64,000 nt of DNA from CAYMZZ01 sp044463125 (GTDB lineage: Bacteria; Bacteroidota; Bacteroidia; Chitinophagales; Chitinophagaceae). Positions 43,370 to 52,424 of the stretch are shown here, in pieces. The stretch is from positions 1 through 64,000 of the forward strand of contig JBIQMS010000021.1 in assembly GCA_044463125.1 (NCBI GenBank), written 5' to 3'. Under the pieces are notes generated by a model that saw nothing but the letters and a program-made list of their open reading frames with translations, did no database searches and was not told where the DNA came from. A program made the translations under genes and the position numbers. Position 1 is the stretch's first letter. Every line of letters begins with the position of its first letter.

Positions 43370-44659
43370 TTAGAGACTCCAGTAAGGACGGTTTTGAATA
43401 CGGCCTCTGTACATTCCTTTGAGATCTGCAATCAATGCCTGCTGGTGGCTTAGTGATTCAAAATAGGATTGATCCAGTTGTTTGTATTCCTCATGTGGCA
43501 CCGTTACCAAAACAGCATCGTAGGGCCCTTTTGCTTCCGACACCAGGCCAAAACCATACTCATGCTGCAACTCATCGCTATCGGCATGCGGATCCACCAC
43601 ATCCACGTTCACATAAAAGCTCTTGAGCGCTTTCACCACATCAGCTACCTTGCTGTTGCGGATATCACTCACATTTTCCTTGAATGTGGCACCCATCACC
43701 AGTACTCTGGCTTTTTTCACATCACCATTAGTGGCAATAAGATGCTGTACTATCTTTTGCGCTACATAGTTCGACATACCATCATTGATCGTACGACCCG
43801 CCAGAATTACCTGCGATTTATATCCCAGTTCATTGGCTTTATGCGTAAGGTAATAAGGGTCCACACCTATACAATGCCCCCCTACCAGGCCGGGCTGAAA
43901 GCGCAGAAAATTCCATTTGGTACCTGCCGCTTCCAATACTTCAAATGTATTGATGTCCATCTTATCAAAAATGATAGACAGCTCATTCATGAGCGCGATA
44001 TTCAGGTCGCGCTGGGTATTTTCAATGATCTTGGCAGCTTCGGCCACTTTAATGGAGGATGCTCTATGTACGCCCGCATCTACTACCAACTCATATACTT
44101 TGGCAATGACTTCGAGTGATTCAGCATCGCAACCACTCACCACTTTCACGATACTGGCCAGTGTATGGTTTTTATCCCCCGGATTGATGCGCTCAGGCGA
44201 ATAGCCGAGCTTAAAGTCGGCAACATTCCGCAGACCGGAAATCTTTTCAATAACAGGTAAACAATCTTCCTCCGTGCAACCGGGATATACGGTGGATTCA
44301 TACACTACATAATCGCCCTTTTTCACCACTTTGCCAATGGTTTCAGATGCACGCAGCACAGGTGTAAGGTCGGGCACATTGTGCTCATCCACCGGCGTGG
44401 GAACGGCCACAATGAAAAATCGCGCTTCGCGTAATTCATCAATGGAAGAAGTGAAATGAATATCACATCCTTCAAAGTCCTCTTTTTCCAGTTCATTGCT
44501 GGGATCTATTCCCTGGCGCATCAGGTCAACCCTCCCCTGATTGATATCGAAGCCAATAACGGAAAGTTTTTTGGCGAAGGCGAGGGCAATGGGCAGGCCT
44601 ACATAGCCGAGCCCTATCACTGCGAGTTTTGCTTTTTTGTCGAGAAGTTCCTGGTACAT
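43370..44659 (-). CDS. UDP-N-acetyl-hexosamine 6-dehydrogenase (WbpA/TviB family)
   Basis: 429 residues from the ATG at 44659. NAD-binding AVIGLGYVGLPIALAF at the N-terminus, then VPTPVDEHNVPDLTPV and YESTVYPGCTEE. The catalytic cysteine lies in GGHCIGVDPYYLTHKA (residues about 255-270). The pattern YESTVYPGC and the Tyr-Tyr after the cysteine motif are typical of enzymes that oxidise UDP-GlcNAc or UDP-GalNAc at C6, unlike the UDP-glucose dehydrogenase encoded two genes upstream. In Pseudomonas and Porphyromonas this step starts diacetamido-uronic acid synthesis. Confidence 0.87.
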   Translation of the reverse strand: MYQELLDKKAKLAVIGLGYVGLPIALAFAKKLSVIGFDINQGRVDLMRQGIDPSNELEKEDFEGCDIHFTSSIDELREARFFIVAVPTPVDEHNVPDLTPVLRASETIGKVVKKGDYVVYESTVYPGCTEEDCLPVIEKISGLRNVADFKLGYSPERINPGDKNHTLASIVKVVSGCDAESLEVIAKVYELVVDAGVHRASSIKVAEAAKIIENTQRDLNIALMNELSIIFDKMDINTFEVLEAAGTKWNFLRFQPGLVGGHCIGVDPYYLTHKANELGYKSQVILAGRTINDGMSNYVAQKIVQHLIATNGDVKKARVLVMGATFKENVSDIRNSKVADVVKALKSFYVNVDVVDPHADSDELQHEYGFGLVSEAKGPYDAVLVTVPHEEYKQLDQSYFESLSHQQALIADLKGMYRGRIQNRPYWSL

Positions 44660-44712
44660 GAAATATAGGGATGATGAGCACACGGCTCGTTAAATCAACT
44701 TATTTCCAACAA

Positions 44713-45693
44713 TCAACTCAGACCAAACTCCTTGGGCTGTTTATACCATTCCGATTCAGGAAGTGACTTAAAATATTCGTAGGTGATTCGCAATCCTTCA
44801 GTTCGGGATATAATGGGTTCCCAACCCAACACATCACGTGCCTTTGTAATATCGGGTTGCCGTTGCCTGGGATCATCAACCGGAAGGGGCTTATGAACTA
44901 TTTTCACTTTATTACCCGTAAGCTGTAATATCTCCTGCGCAAACTCCAACAAGCTTATTTCGCTTGGGTTACCCAAATTAACTGGAAGATTATAGTCACT
45001 CATCAGCAAACGATAGATTCCCTCCACCAAATCATCCACAAAACAAAAGCTCCTTGTCTGAGAACCATCTCCAAACACAGTTAAATCTTCGCCACGCAAA
45101 GCCTGGCCAATAAAAGCCGGTAGTGCTCTTCCATCGTTTAAACGCATGCGAGGCCCATAGGTATTAAATATCCGGACTATCCGGGTATCAACGTTATGAA
45201 AGCTGTTATAAGCCATGGTGATGGACTCCATAAAACGCTTCGCCTCGTCATACACACCCCTGGGTCCAACTGGATTAACATTTCCCCAATACTCTTCCGT
45301 TTGGGGATGTACCAGCGGGTCGCCATATACTTCGCTGGTGCTGGCCACCAGAATACGCGCTCCCTTTGCCTTTGCCAGTCCCAGGCAGTTATGTGTTCCT
45401 AAAGCACCTACTTTCAGCGTTTGAATTGGGATTTTCAGATAATCGATCGGACTAGCCGGGGAGGCAAAATGAAGAATATAGTCGATCTTACCCGGTACAT
45501 GTATAAACTTGGTTACATCATGATGATAGAACTCAAACTCCCGCAGCTTGAAAAGGGGACTTATATTGTTCAAATCACCAGTAATCAGGTTATCCATTCC
45601 AATAACTGTGTATCCTTTTTTTATGAAGGCATCACACAAATGAGAGCCAAGAAATCCTGCGGCTCCTGTGATCAAGACTCTTTTTCCGTTCAC
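44713..45693 (-). CDS. UDP-glucuronate decarboxylase (UDP-xylose synthase)
   Basis: 326 residues with a GTG start at 45693, chosen because the NAD-binding motif (RVLITGAAGFLGSHL) begins five residues later. Extended SDR with YxxxK in GVYDEAKRFMES, the characteristic UXS segments HFASPASPIDYLKIPIQTL and TSEVYGDPLVHPQ, and EYWGNVNPVGPR. It makes UDP-xylose from UDP-glucuronate, the product of the dehydrogenase gene just upstream (9 bases), so the two steps are adjacent in the operon. Confidence 0.93.
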   Translation of the reverse strand: MNGKRVLITGAAGFLGSHLCDAFIKKGYTVIGMDNLITGDLNNISPLFKLREFEFYHHDVTKFIHVPGKIDYILHFASPASPIDYLKIPIQTLKVGALGTHNCLGLAKAKGARILVASTSEVYGDPLVHPQTEEYWGNVNPVGPRGVYDEAKRFMESITMAYNSFHNVDTRIVRIFNTYGPRMRLNDGRALPAFIGQALRGEDLTVFGDGSQTRSFCFVDDLVEGIYRLLMSDYNLPVNLGNPSEISLLEFAQEILQLTGNKVKIVHKPLPVDDPRQRQPDITKARDVLGWEPIISRTEGLRITYEYFKSLPESEWYKQPKEFGLS

Positions 45694-45702
45694 GAAATTG
45701 AA

Positions 45703-47022
45703 TTAGGGTTTAGGAATAATGGTTTGTCGTCCAATGCTTACATAGTGAAAGCCCAACTCGCGCATTTTATCCAGTTCAAAAAGGTTACGCCCATCGAATA
45801 TGGCTTTATTTTTCAACACTGAAGCCAACCGATCAAAATCCGGCGTACGGAACTCATTCCATTCCGTTGCAATCAGCAATGCATCACAGCCGTTTGCCGC
45901 ATCATAGGGATCTTTACCGTATTGAAGCTTCTCACCCATCACCCCCTGCACATTTTTCATAGCCTCGGGATCATACGCAGATACTGTGGCGCCATGGGAT
46001 ATCAACTGCTCGGCAATGCTGATGGCTGGTGCTTCACGAATATCGTCGGTGTTGGGCTTGAAAGCCAGCCCCCAAATGGCAATTTTTTTGCCATCCAGAC
46101 TTCCGCCAAAATACTGTTTTAAAGCGGGCATCAGGTGCAGGCGTTGCTTCTCGTTCACTTCCATCACAGCGTCGAGTATCTTAAACTGATAATCAACCTG
46201 ACGAGCTGTATATCCCAGTGCCTTCACGTCTTTGGGAAAGCAACTTCCTCCATAACCGATACCTGCAAAAAGAAATCGCTTTCCAATACGATCATCGCTA
46301 CCCATGCCTTTTCGAACCTGATCAACATCTGCCCCCAGCCGTTCGCAAAGTTGGGCAATCTCATTCATAAAGGAAACCTTTAACGCCAGAAACGCATTGG
46401 CCGCATACTTGGTCAACTCCGCTGATTTCTCATCCATAAATACGATGGGATTCCCCTGCCTTACAAATGGCATATAAAGTTCCGTCATAATATCCCTGGC
46501 TCTTGCCGATGAAGTGCCAATTACCACACGCGCCGGTTTCATGAAATCATCCACCGCCGCTCCTTCACGCAGAAATTCAGGGTTGCTCACTACATCAAAC
46601 TCCCCCTTGTAATTTTTTTGAATCAACTCCTTAACCTTGTCGGCGGTACCAACCGGCACGGTACTCTTGTCTACAATAACCCGATAATCCTTCAGTATTT
46701 TGCCTAAATGTTCAGCCGCACTCAACACGTATTGCATGTCTGCAGAACCATCTTCACCGGGAGGGGTTGGCAACGCCAGAAATATAACCCTGGCATCCTG
46801 TATCCCTTCCTCCAGGCTTGTGGTAAACAGCAATCGCTTCTCTTTTTGATTGCGAAGAAATAATTTCTCCAGCCCGGGTTCATAAATGGTTATTTCTCCA
46901 TTCCGCAGGCGTTGAACTTTTTTTTCATCAATATCAATACATGTAACGGTATTTCCAGTCTCTGCAAAACAGGTACCTGTCACCAGTCCTACATATCCGG
47001 TTCCTACAACTGCAATTTTCAT
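45703..47022 (-). CDS. ugd: UDP-glucose 6-dehydrogenase
   Basis: 439 residues. Oxidises UDP-glucose to UDP-glucuronate with two NAD. N-terminal VVGTGYVGLVTGTCFAETG, middle VDKSTVPVGTADKV, catalytic cysteine in GIGYGGSCFPKDVKAL, and C-terminal NAD/UDP domain with WGLAFKPNTDDIREAP. All key residues are present. It feeds the UDP-xylose synthase encoded next. Confidence 0.96.
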   Translation of the reverse strand: MKIAVVGTGYVGLVTGTCFAETGNTVTCIDIDEKKVQRLRNGEITIYEPGLEKLFLRNQKEKRLLFTTSLEEGIQDARVIFLALPTPPGEDGSADMQYVLSAAEHLGKILKDYRVIVDKSTVPVGTADKVKELIQKNYKGEFDVVSNPEFLREGAAVDDFMKPARVVIGTSSARARDIMTELYMPFVRQGNPIVFMDEKSAELTKYAANAFLALKVSFMNEIAQLCERLGADVDQVRKGMGSDDRIGKRFLFAGIGYGGSCFPKDVKALGYTARQVDYQFKILDAVMEVNEKQRLHLMPALKQYFGGSLDGKKIAIWGLAFKPNTDDIREAPAISIAEQLISHGATVSAYDPEAMKNVQGVMGEKLQYGKDPYDAANGCDALLIATEWNEFRTPDFDRLASVLKNKAIFDGRNLFELDKMRELGFHYVSIGRQTIIPKP

Positions 47023-47066
47023 AAATTCTAAGGCTATTGTTGTTATAAATAAAATAATGATCAGGA

Positions 47067-48206
47067 TTAAAAAAAACGTTGCACTTTATCAACTATATAT
47101 GCCAGTTGCTCGGCATCCATTTCCGTGTGCATGGGAAGCGAAATAACCCGTTCTGTCAGCAAGTCTGTCACCAGCATCGGATGCACCTGCGCCTGAAAGG
47201 CATCAAACATTTTTTGCCGGTGACCGGGCACCGGATAATAGATCATGGAGGGCACCTGTTGCTGCGCCAGCCATGCCTGTAATGCATCCCTGCGGCTGGC
47301 CGATTCCTCACCGGCTTCCAGCAGCAATGTGTACTGATGAAAAACGTGTTGGGAATACGGCGCACGATAGGGTGTGGTCAGCGCTTCCACCCCAGCAAAT
47401 GCCGCATCATAATAATCAGCCACTTTTCTCCTCTCGGCAATATAAGCATCCAGATGCCCTAACTTGATCTGGAGTATGGCCGCCTGTATACTGTCGAGCC
47501 GGCTATTGCAGCCTACCCGGTCGTGGTAATAGCGACGACTCTGCCCATGATTGGCGATCATGCGCATACGCTCGGCCAATGCATCGTCTTGTGTAAAAAT
47601 GGCTCCACCATCACCAAACGCTCCCAAATTCTTGGAAGGATAGAAAGAAGTGCAACCAATATGTCCAATAGAGCCGGTTTTGCGAACCTGTCCATCCTTA
47701 CTGGTATAATCGCAACCAATCGCCTGTGCATTGTCTTCTATTACAAACAGATTGTGTTCGCGGGCAATGGCCATAATCTCGTCCATAGGCGCGGCCTGAC
47801 CATACAGATGCACGGGTACGATGGCTTTGGTGCGGGGGGTGATAGCCTGGCGAAGCGATGCCGGTTCCATACAGAAACTGCGCTTATCCACTTCCACAAA
47901 AACGGGCTTGAGCCGCAGCAATGCGATCACCTCCGTAGTGGCGATATAAGTGAAGGATGGAGTAATGACCTCATCTCCCGGTTGCAGGTCCAGGGCCATC
48001 ATCGCGATCTGAAGGGCATCCGTGCCATTGGCACAGGGAATACAATGCGCCACACCATGGTAAGCGGCCAGCTCCCTGGCAAAATCCTGTACAGGCTTGC
48101 CATTGATGAAGGCGGCACTGTCCATCACCTGCAATACCGCGGCATCCACTTCGGCCTTGATCTTCAGGTACTGTGAGCGGGTATCCACCATTTGAATCGG
48201 ACGCAT
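47067..48206 (-). CDS. DegT/DnrJ/EryC1 sugar aminotransferase (WbpE/PorR-like)
   Basis: 379 residues. PLP-dependent transaminase with the WbpE-like start IQMVDTRSQYLKIKAEVDAA. PLP contacts are ANGTDAL and EDNAQAIG, and the Schiff-base lysine is in FYPSKNLGAFGDGG. WbpE aminates C3 of a keto sugar made by WbpA and WbpB; PorR of Porphyromonas gingivalis is a family member needed for the glycan that anchors T9SS cargo (established). Here it is the first gene of the operon that also has a WbpA-like dehydrogenase; WbpB and WbpD are not in the window. Confidence 0.88.
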   Translation of the reverse strand: MRPIQMVDTRSQYLKIKAEVDAAVLQVMDSAAFINGKPVQDFARELAAYHGVAHCIPCANGTDALQIAMMALDLQPGDEVITPSFTYIATTEVIALLRLKPVFVEVDKRSFCMEPASLRQAITPRTKAIVPVHLYGQAAPMDEIMAIAREHNLFVIEDNAQAIGCDYTSKDGQVRKTGSIGHIGCTSFYPSKNLGAFGDGGAIFTQDDALAERMRMIANHGQSRRYYHDRVGCNSRLDSIQAAILQIKLGHLDAYIAERRKVADYYDAAFAGVEALTTPYRAPYSQHVFHQYTLLLEAGEESASRRDALQAWLAQQQVPSMIYYPVPGHRQKMFDAFQAQVHPMLVTDLLTERVISLPMHTEMDAEQLAYIVDKVQRFF

Positions 48207-48289
48207 ATACTACATGGGTTGGGGCGGAAAAACCATCGTAGAGGGCCCACCCTTTCCGATCGGCCTATCGCCAATTCTTTAAAGTGCGG

Positions 48290-48297
48290 CAAAAATA
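48290..48297 (-). promoter_or_regulatory. Candidate -7 element of the nucleotide-sugar operon
   Basis: The minus strand reads TATTTTTG, matching TAnnTTTG, giving a leader of about 75 bases before the aminotransferase. No proper -33 was found. Confidence 0.45.
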
Positions 48298-48328
48298 GTA
48301 AAATACCAATAGTTTCCCTCCCTGCCTT

Positions 48329-48336
48329 TACATTTG
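48329..48336 (+). promoter_or_regulatory. Candidate -7 element of waaA
   Basis: TACATTTG matches TAnnTTTG. It lies downstream of the first in-frame ATG (48192) and 33 bases before the TTG at 48369, which supports the TTG as the real start. Confidence 0.5.
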
Positions 48337-48368
48337 CGCTATACATAAACCGTATTAAACACAAAGGG

Positions 48369-49667
48369 TTGGGCGTAATCTTTTACAATATTTTCCTGTG
48401 GCTCTTCCGGATCGGTATCCATATTGCTTCCATCTTTCACCCCAAAGCCCGCAAATGGGTTAAAGGGCGAAAAAATATCCTGCGCCGAATCCGGGAATCG
48501 GTAAACGGTCCGGTGATCTGGATGCATTGCGCTTCACTGGGCGAATTTGAACAGGGCCGCCCCCTACTGGAAGCCATCCGTGGGCAATACCCTGGCTATC
48601 GCCTTTTGCTTACCTTCTTTTCACCCTCGGGTTATGAAGTACGCAAAAACTATGCGGGTGCTGATTGGGTCTTTTATCTGCCGATGGATGGCCCCCGCAA
48701 TGCGCGGATTTTTCTGGAGGCGGTGCAGCCCCAACTGGTCATTTTTGTGAAGTACGAGTTTTGGTATTACTACCTGAAAAAAATCAAATACCGTCAAATT
48801 CCTCTTTTGCTCGTATCGGCGCTGTTCTGGAAAAAAATGTCATTCTTCCGCTGGTATGGTGCCATGCCGCGCAAAATGCTTTCCCGCTTCGACCGCCTTT
48901 TTGTGCAGGATGCCCATTCGCTGCAACTGATGGAAGAAATCGGTTTGGGACCCATCACCCAGGTATCGGGTGATACCCGCTTCGACCGCGTGAGTGCCAT
49001 TGCCGTGCAAGCCCCCGCCAATGCTGCGCTGGAAGCCTTCGCCCGGAATAGAAAACTGGTTGTTGCCGGCAGCACCTGGCCCGATGATGAAGCAATACTG
49101 GCGGAGTGCTATCGGCAACTGCAACCTGCCGATCTGGCCCTGGTGCTGGCCCCTCACGAAATTGATGAAAGCCATCTTGAAGCAATTGAAGCACGCTTCC
49201 CCGGAATCATCCGCTATTCGAGGCTGCAAAAGCTATTGGAAAATACTTCTGCCCAATCTCCCGGACCTGGGCTGAAGGAAGCATTGGCCAGCCCTTTTCT
49301 GCTGATAGATAATATTGGCTTGCTTTCGCAGTTGTACCGCTATGCATGGGTAACTTATGTGGGAGGTGGATTTGGGAAAGGAATTCACAATACGCTGGAA
49401 GCGGCGGTATATGGCAAACCCGTATTCTTTGGCCCGGTGCATCATAAATTTAGGGAAGCGCGCGAGCAATTAGCCGCAGGAGGGGCTTTCTCTATCCGGA
49501 ACGCCGGTGAATTAAGCGAAAAACTTCGCATCTTACATGCAAATGAATCGGCCTATGCCCAAAGCGCTGCGGCCAGCCGCGAGTATGTTAGCAGCCATGT
49601 TGGCGCCACCAACATCATCATGCACTATATTCAGGAGAATCGCCTTCTGACCAAATTATCAAACTGA
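48369..49667 (+). CDS. waaA: 3-deoxy-D-manno-octulosonic acid (Kdo) transferase
   Basis: 432 residues if translation starts at the TTG at 48369; the frame is open upstream to an ATG at 48192, but that region overlaps the divergent gene and the promoter. The protein begins with a membrane anchor (IFYNIFLWLFRIGIHIASIF), then the GT30 domain: HCASLGEFEQ with the catalytic glutamate at about 59, LTFFSPSGYEV, KYEFWYYYL, SGDTRFDRV, GSTWPDDE and GGGFGKGIHNTLEAAVYGKP. It moves Kdo onto lipid A precursor on the inner face of the inner membrane. Its last 37 bases overlap the convergent hypothetical gene. Confidence 0.92.
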   Translation: MGVIFYNIFLWLFRIGIHIASIFHPKARKWVKGRKNILRRIRESVNGPVIWMHCASLGEFEQGRPLLEAIRGQYPGYRLLLTFFSPSGYEVRKNYAGADWVFYLPMDGPRNARIFLEAVQPQLVIFVKYEFWYYYLKKIKYRQIPLLLVSALFWKKMSFFRWYGAMPRKMLSRFDRLFVQDAHSLQLMEEIGLGPITQVSGDTRFDRVSAIAVQAPANAALEAFARNRKLVVAGSTWPDDEAILAECYRQLQPADLALVLAPHEIDESHLEAIEARFPGIIRYSRLQKLLENTSAQSPGPGLKEALASPFLLIDNIGLLSQLYRYAWVTYVGGGFGKGIHNTLEAAVYGKPVFFGPVHHKFREAREQLAAGGAFSIRNAGELSEKLRILHANESAYAQSAAASREYVSSHVGATNIIMHYIQENRLLTKLSN

Positions 49668-50296
49668 TCCACGGCCGGATGGTCAATATTCCAACCCAGT
49701 TTGGTCTTCAGTTCGCGGCTGATCCAGTATTCCGCTTCGGCGAAAATGTTGAAACTGTTGATGGTCTTAATACTGCGTTCATACATGGCTTCATCACCAC
49801 GAAACAGTTCATTGATAAATAGAAAGCGATCGTTGATGCCGATGGCTTTACGAAGATCTTTGATGGGCGATTCTTTGAGCCGGTCGGAAAGCTCGGTAGT
49901 AGATTGGCGAAGCCGATCGTTGAGTGAGGGCATGTCGGCATTTGCTCCCTCCTGCTTTACCTGCACCTGTTGCGAAAGTGTGGGAATTTCGATCATGGGA
50001 TCAAAACTCATTTGGAGTTTGCCGTCATCCGCAACAGTGGTCAGCACTTCTTCGGGTTCGGGCTCAGGCGGTATCACCTCAACACGCGGGCCGTATTGCT
50101 CCATCAATTCCTGGTTCACACCCACTCCGGCTGGCATCAGTACAGCTACTTTGGAGGTACCCAGACTGCGCGGTTGCTGCTGGTAGCGCATCAATTCCTG
50201 CTGTATCTGCTGCACCACGGCCAACAGGGATTGCGTATCGGCCTGTCGGTCCGATAGAGCCTTTAACTGATTGATCAACGCCTGTATTCGTTCCAT
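49631..50296 (-). CDS. Conserved-looking hypothetical cytoplasmic protein
   Basis: 221 residues from the ATG at 50296 (an upstream extension is A/T-rich and unlike protein). No signal peptide. An N-terminal helix (MERIQALINQLKALSDRQAD) is followed by a Q-rich coil, an acidic proline linker (IPPEPEPEEVLTTV) and a C-terminal helical domain (DLRKAIGINDRFLFINELFR, then YERSIKTINSF). The C-terminal part looks conserved in style and could bind a partner; I do not recognise the family. Its 3' end overlaps waaA. Confidence 0.7.
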   Translation of the reverse strand: MERIQALINQLKALSDRQADTQSLLAVVQQIQQELMRYQQQPRSLGTSKVAVLMPAGVGVNQELMEQYGPRVEVIPPEPEPEEVLTTVADDGKLQMSFDPMIEIPTLSQQVQVKQEGANADMPSLNDRLRQSTTELSDRLKESPIKDLRKAIGINDRFLFINELFRGDEAMYERSIKTINSFNIFAEAEYWISRELKTKLGWNIDHPAVDQFDNLVRRRFS

Positions 50297-50379
50297 TATG
50301 CTACTTTTGAGGCTGCTTAAATGTACAAACACTTTGCCAATTAAGTATTTACGGGATCGGGAAATAAAAAATCTTAACA

Positions 50380-50949
50380 ATGTTTATTGAACCCAGCTTA
50401 AGGGGAGAGCGCAGGGGCTGGATTGAAGTGATCTGTGGCAGCATGTTTAGCGGCAAAACAGAAGAATTGATCCGACGGTTGAAGCGGGTAAAGATCGCGA
50501 ACCTGAATGTGGAAATCTTTAAACCGGCCATTGATATCCGCTACGATGAACACAATATCGTTTCGCATGATACAAATGCCATTCCTTCCACCCCTATCGA
50601 CCATTCGCAGAAAATTCTGCTGATGGCCCAGGATGTGGATGTGATCGGCATCGATGAGGCGCAGTTCTTCGACGATCAGCTTCCCGGTGTGTGCGATGAA
50701 TTGGCCTACCGGGGAATTCGTGTAATTGTTGCCGGGCTGGATATGGATTTTACCGGCAAACCATTTGGCCAAATGCCCTTTTTGCTGGCCAAGGCCGACT
50801 ACGTAACCAAGCTCCACGCCATTTGTGTGCAATGTGGGCAGATCGCCAACTATTCCTATCGCAAAATTCCCAACGAAGACCAGGTGATGCTCGGCGCCCG
50901 CGATGTGTATGAACCCCGTTGCCGCCAGTGTTATTTTGAAAAAGAATGA
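50380..50949 (+). CDS. tdk: Thymidine kinase
   Basis: 189 residues, type II TK. Walker A GSMFSGKTEELIRRL, Walker B-like DVDVIGIDEAQFFDD (catalytic Glu in DEAQF), the lasso region with DMDFTGKPFG, and zinc-binding cysteines in CVQCG and CRQCYF. It phosphorylates thymidine for salvage. Its stop overlaps the next start (ATGA), coupling it to ccmB. Confidence 0.96.
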   Translation: MFIEPSLRGERRGWIEVICGSMFSGKTEELIRRLKRVKIANLNVEIFKPAIDIRYDEHNIVSHDTNAIPSTPIDHSQKILLMAQDVDVIGIDEAQFFDDQLPGVCDELAYRGIRVIVAGLDMDFTGKPFGQMPFLLAKADYVTKLHAICVQCGQIANYSYRKIPNEDQVMLGARDVYEPRCRQCYFEKE

Positions 50950-51620
50950 AAGCCCAAAGCATGAATGCCGCCCTGCACCAGATATGGACCCTTTTCCGCA
51001 AAGACCTGCTGCTCGAAATACGCCAGCAGTATAGCTTCTACGGCATTTTGCTTTATATAGGCGCCACCATATTTGTGCTTTTTCTCTCGGTTCGCGAACC
51101 GGAACCCGAAGTATGGAATGGACTGTTTTGGGTGATTCAGCTTTTTATTTGCGTGAATGCCGTAGCCAAGAGTTTTCTTGCCGAAAGCCGTGGCCGCATG
51201 CTTTATTACTACAGCCTGGTATCGCCCGCCAACTTTGTGTTGGCCAAATTGCTTTTCAATTCCCTGCTGATGTTGCTGATGAGCCTGCTCGCCTTTGTCT
51301 TGTTTTCGCTGCTGATGAATGCGCCGCTGGTGAAGCCGGGTGCCTTTATCGGGCTTGTATTATTGGGTGGTTGGGGCCTTAGCCTGATATTCACCTTTCT
51401 GGCCGCGATTGCCGCCAGGGCGCAACAAAATGCGGCCATCATGGCTGTACTGGGCTTTCCGATAATTACTCCTCAGCTGATTCTACTGATGAAGATATCC
51501 AATGCCGCTTTCAATCCGGTACTTACCCTTAAAATGAATGATATCCTGTTGCTGGTGGCCCTTGATGCGATGGTGGCATTACTGGCGGTGATACTCTTCC
51601 CTTTTTTATGGAAAGAATGA
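50946..51620 (+). CDS. ccmB: Heme exporter protein CcmB
   Basis: 224 residues with six membrane segments. N-terminal FRKDLLLEIRQQYSFYGILL and SLVSPANFVLAKLLFNSLLM are family features. It forms the membrane part of the CcmABC(D) machinery for cytochrome c maturation. CcmA, the ATPase, is not in the window. It overlaps tdk by four bases and precedes ccmC by 87 bases. Confidence 0.9.
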   Translation: MKAQSMNAALHQIWTLFRKDLLLEIRQQYSFYGILLYIGATIFVLFLSVREPEPEVWNGLFWVIQLFICVNAVAKSFLAESRGRMLYYYSLVSPANFVLAKLLFNSLLMLLMSLLAFVLFSLLMNAPLVKPGAFIGLVLLGGWGLSLIFTFLAAIAARAQQNAAIMAVLGFPIITPQLILLMKISNAAFNPVLTLKMNDILLLVALDAMVALLAVILFPFLWKE

Positions 51621-51707
51621 TCTTTTTGAATAGGCGTGGTTGAATAGTGAAAATCATTATTTCCCCCTTAATTTTGCTGCACCCTTAGCATAAGCAGGGT
51701 TTTCGAA

Positions 51708-52424
51708 ATGACCCAACCCAAACAATTCATTTATAAGCGCTGGTGGAAGGTCACTTGTGTGGTATTGCTGGTTTACACCTTTACGATGGGCTTGCTTTAC
51801 AAGATTCCGACTATTCCGGCGCTGGAAGAAACCATACGCAACCTCTATTTTCATGTGTGCATGTGGTTTGCCATGATGATTCTCTTCACCATCTCCGTGG
51901 TTCATTCCATTCGTTATCTCCGCAGCTTCGATCTCAAATATGATATTTACGCCCGGCAATACGCCGGCAGCGGTATTCTGATGGGGTTGCTGGGCTATGC
52001 CACCGGGGCCATCTGGATGAGCTATACCTGGGCCGATCCCAATAATCCCACTTTCGAGTCCTTCAGTGCGCTGGCAAGGGAACCCAAATTGATTGGCGCC
52101 GCTATCGCCCTGCTGATTTATTTCGCCTACCTGGTTTTGCGCGATTCTATCATGGATATCGACAAGCGCGCCCGGATCAGCGCCGTGTATAATATTTTCG
52201 CCTTCGCCATGCTTTTTCCCTCCGTATGGATTGTTCCCCGCCTGCTGCCCAGCCTGCACCCGGGAGGCCAGGAAGGTAATCCGGCTTTGAACTTCAAGGA
52301 TACCGATGGAAATATGCGACTCGTATTTTATCCGGCCATTATCGGTTGGACCTTACTGGGCGTATGGATCACCACTGTTAAGATCAGACTACAATTGCTC
52401 AAAGAAAAAAAATGGAACGCATGA
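51708..52424 (+). CDS. ccmC: Cytochrome c biogenesis protein CcmC/CcsA family
   Basis: 238 residues, six membrane segments. Heme-binding histidines are likely H47 (NLYFHVCMWF) and H64 (SVVHSIRYL). The tryptophan-rich periplasmic loop, usually WGxWWxWD, is reduced to GAIWMSYTWADPNN. The order ccmB-ccmC-ccmD supports the call over CcsA. It presents heme to the chaperone CcmE on the outer side of the inner membrane. Confidence 0.88.
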   Translation: MTQPKQFIYKRWWKVTCVVLLVYTFTMGLLYKIPTIPALEETIRNLYFHVCMWFAMMILFTISVVHSIRYLRSFDLKYDIYARQYAGSGILMGLLGYATGAIWMSYTWADPNNPTFESFSALAREPKLIGAAIALLIYFAYLVLRDSIMDIDKRARISAVYNIFAFAMLFPSVWIVPRLLPSLHPGGQEGNPALNFKDTDGNMRLVFYPAIIGWTLLGVWITTVKIRLQLLKEKKWNA

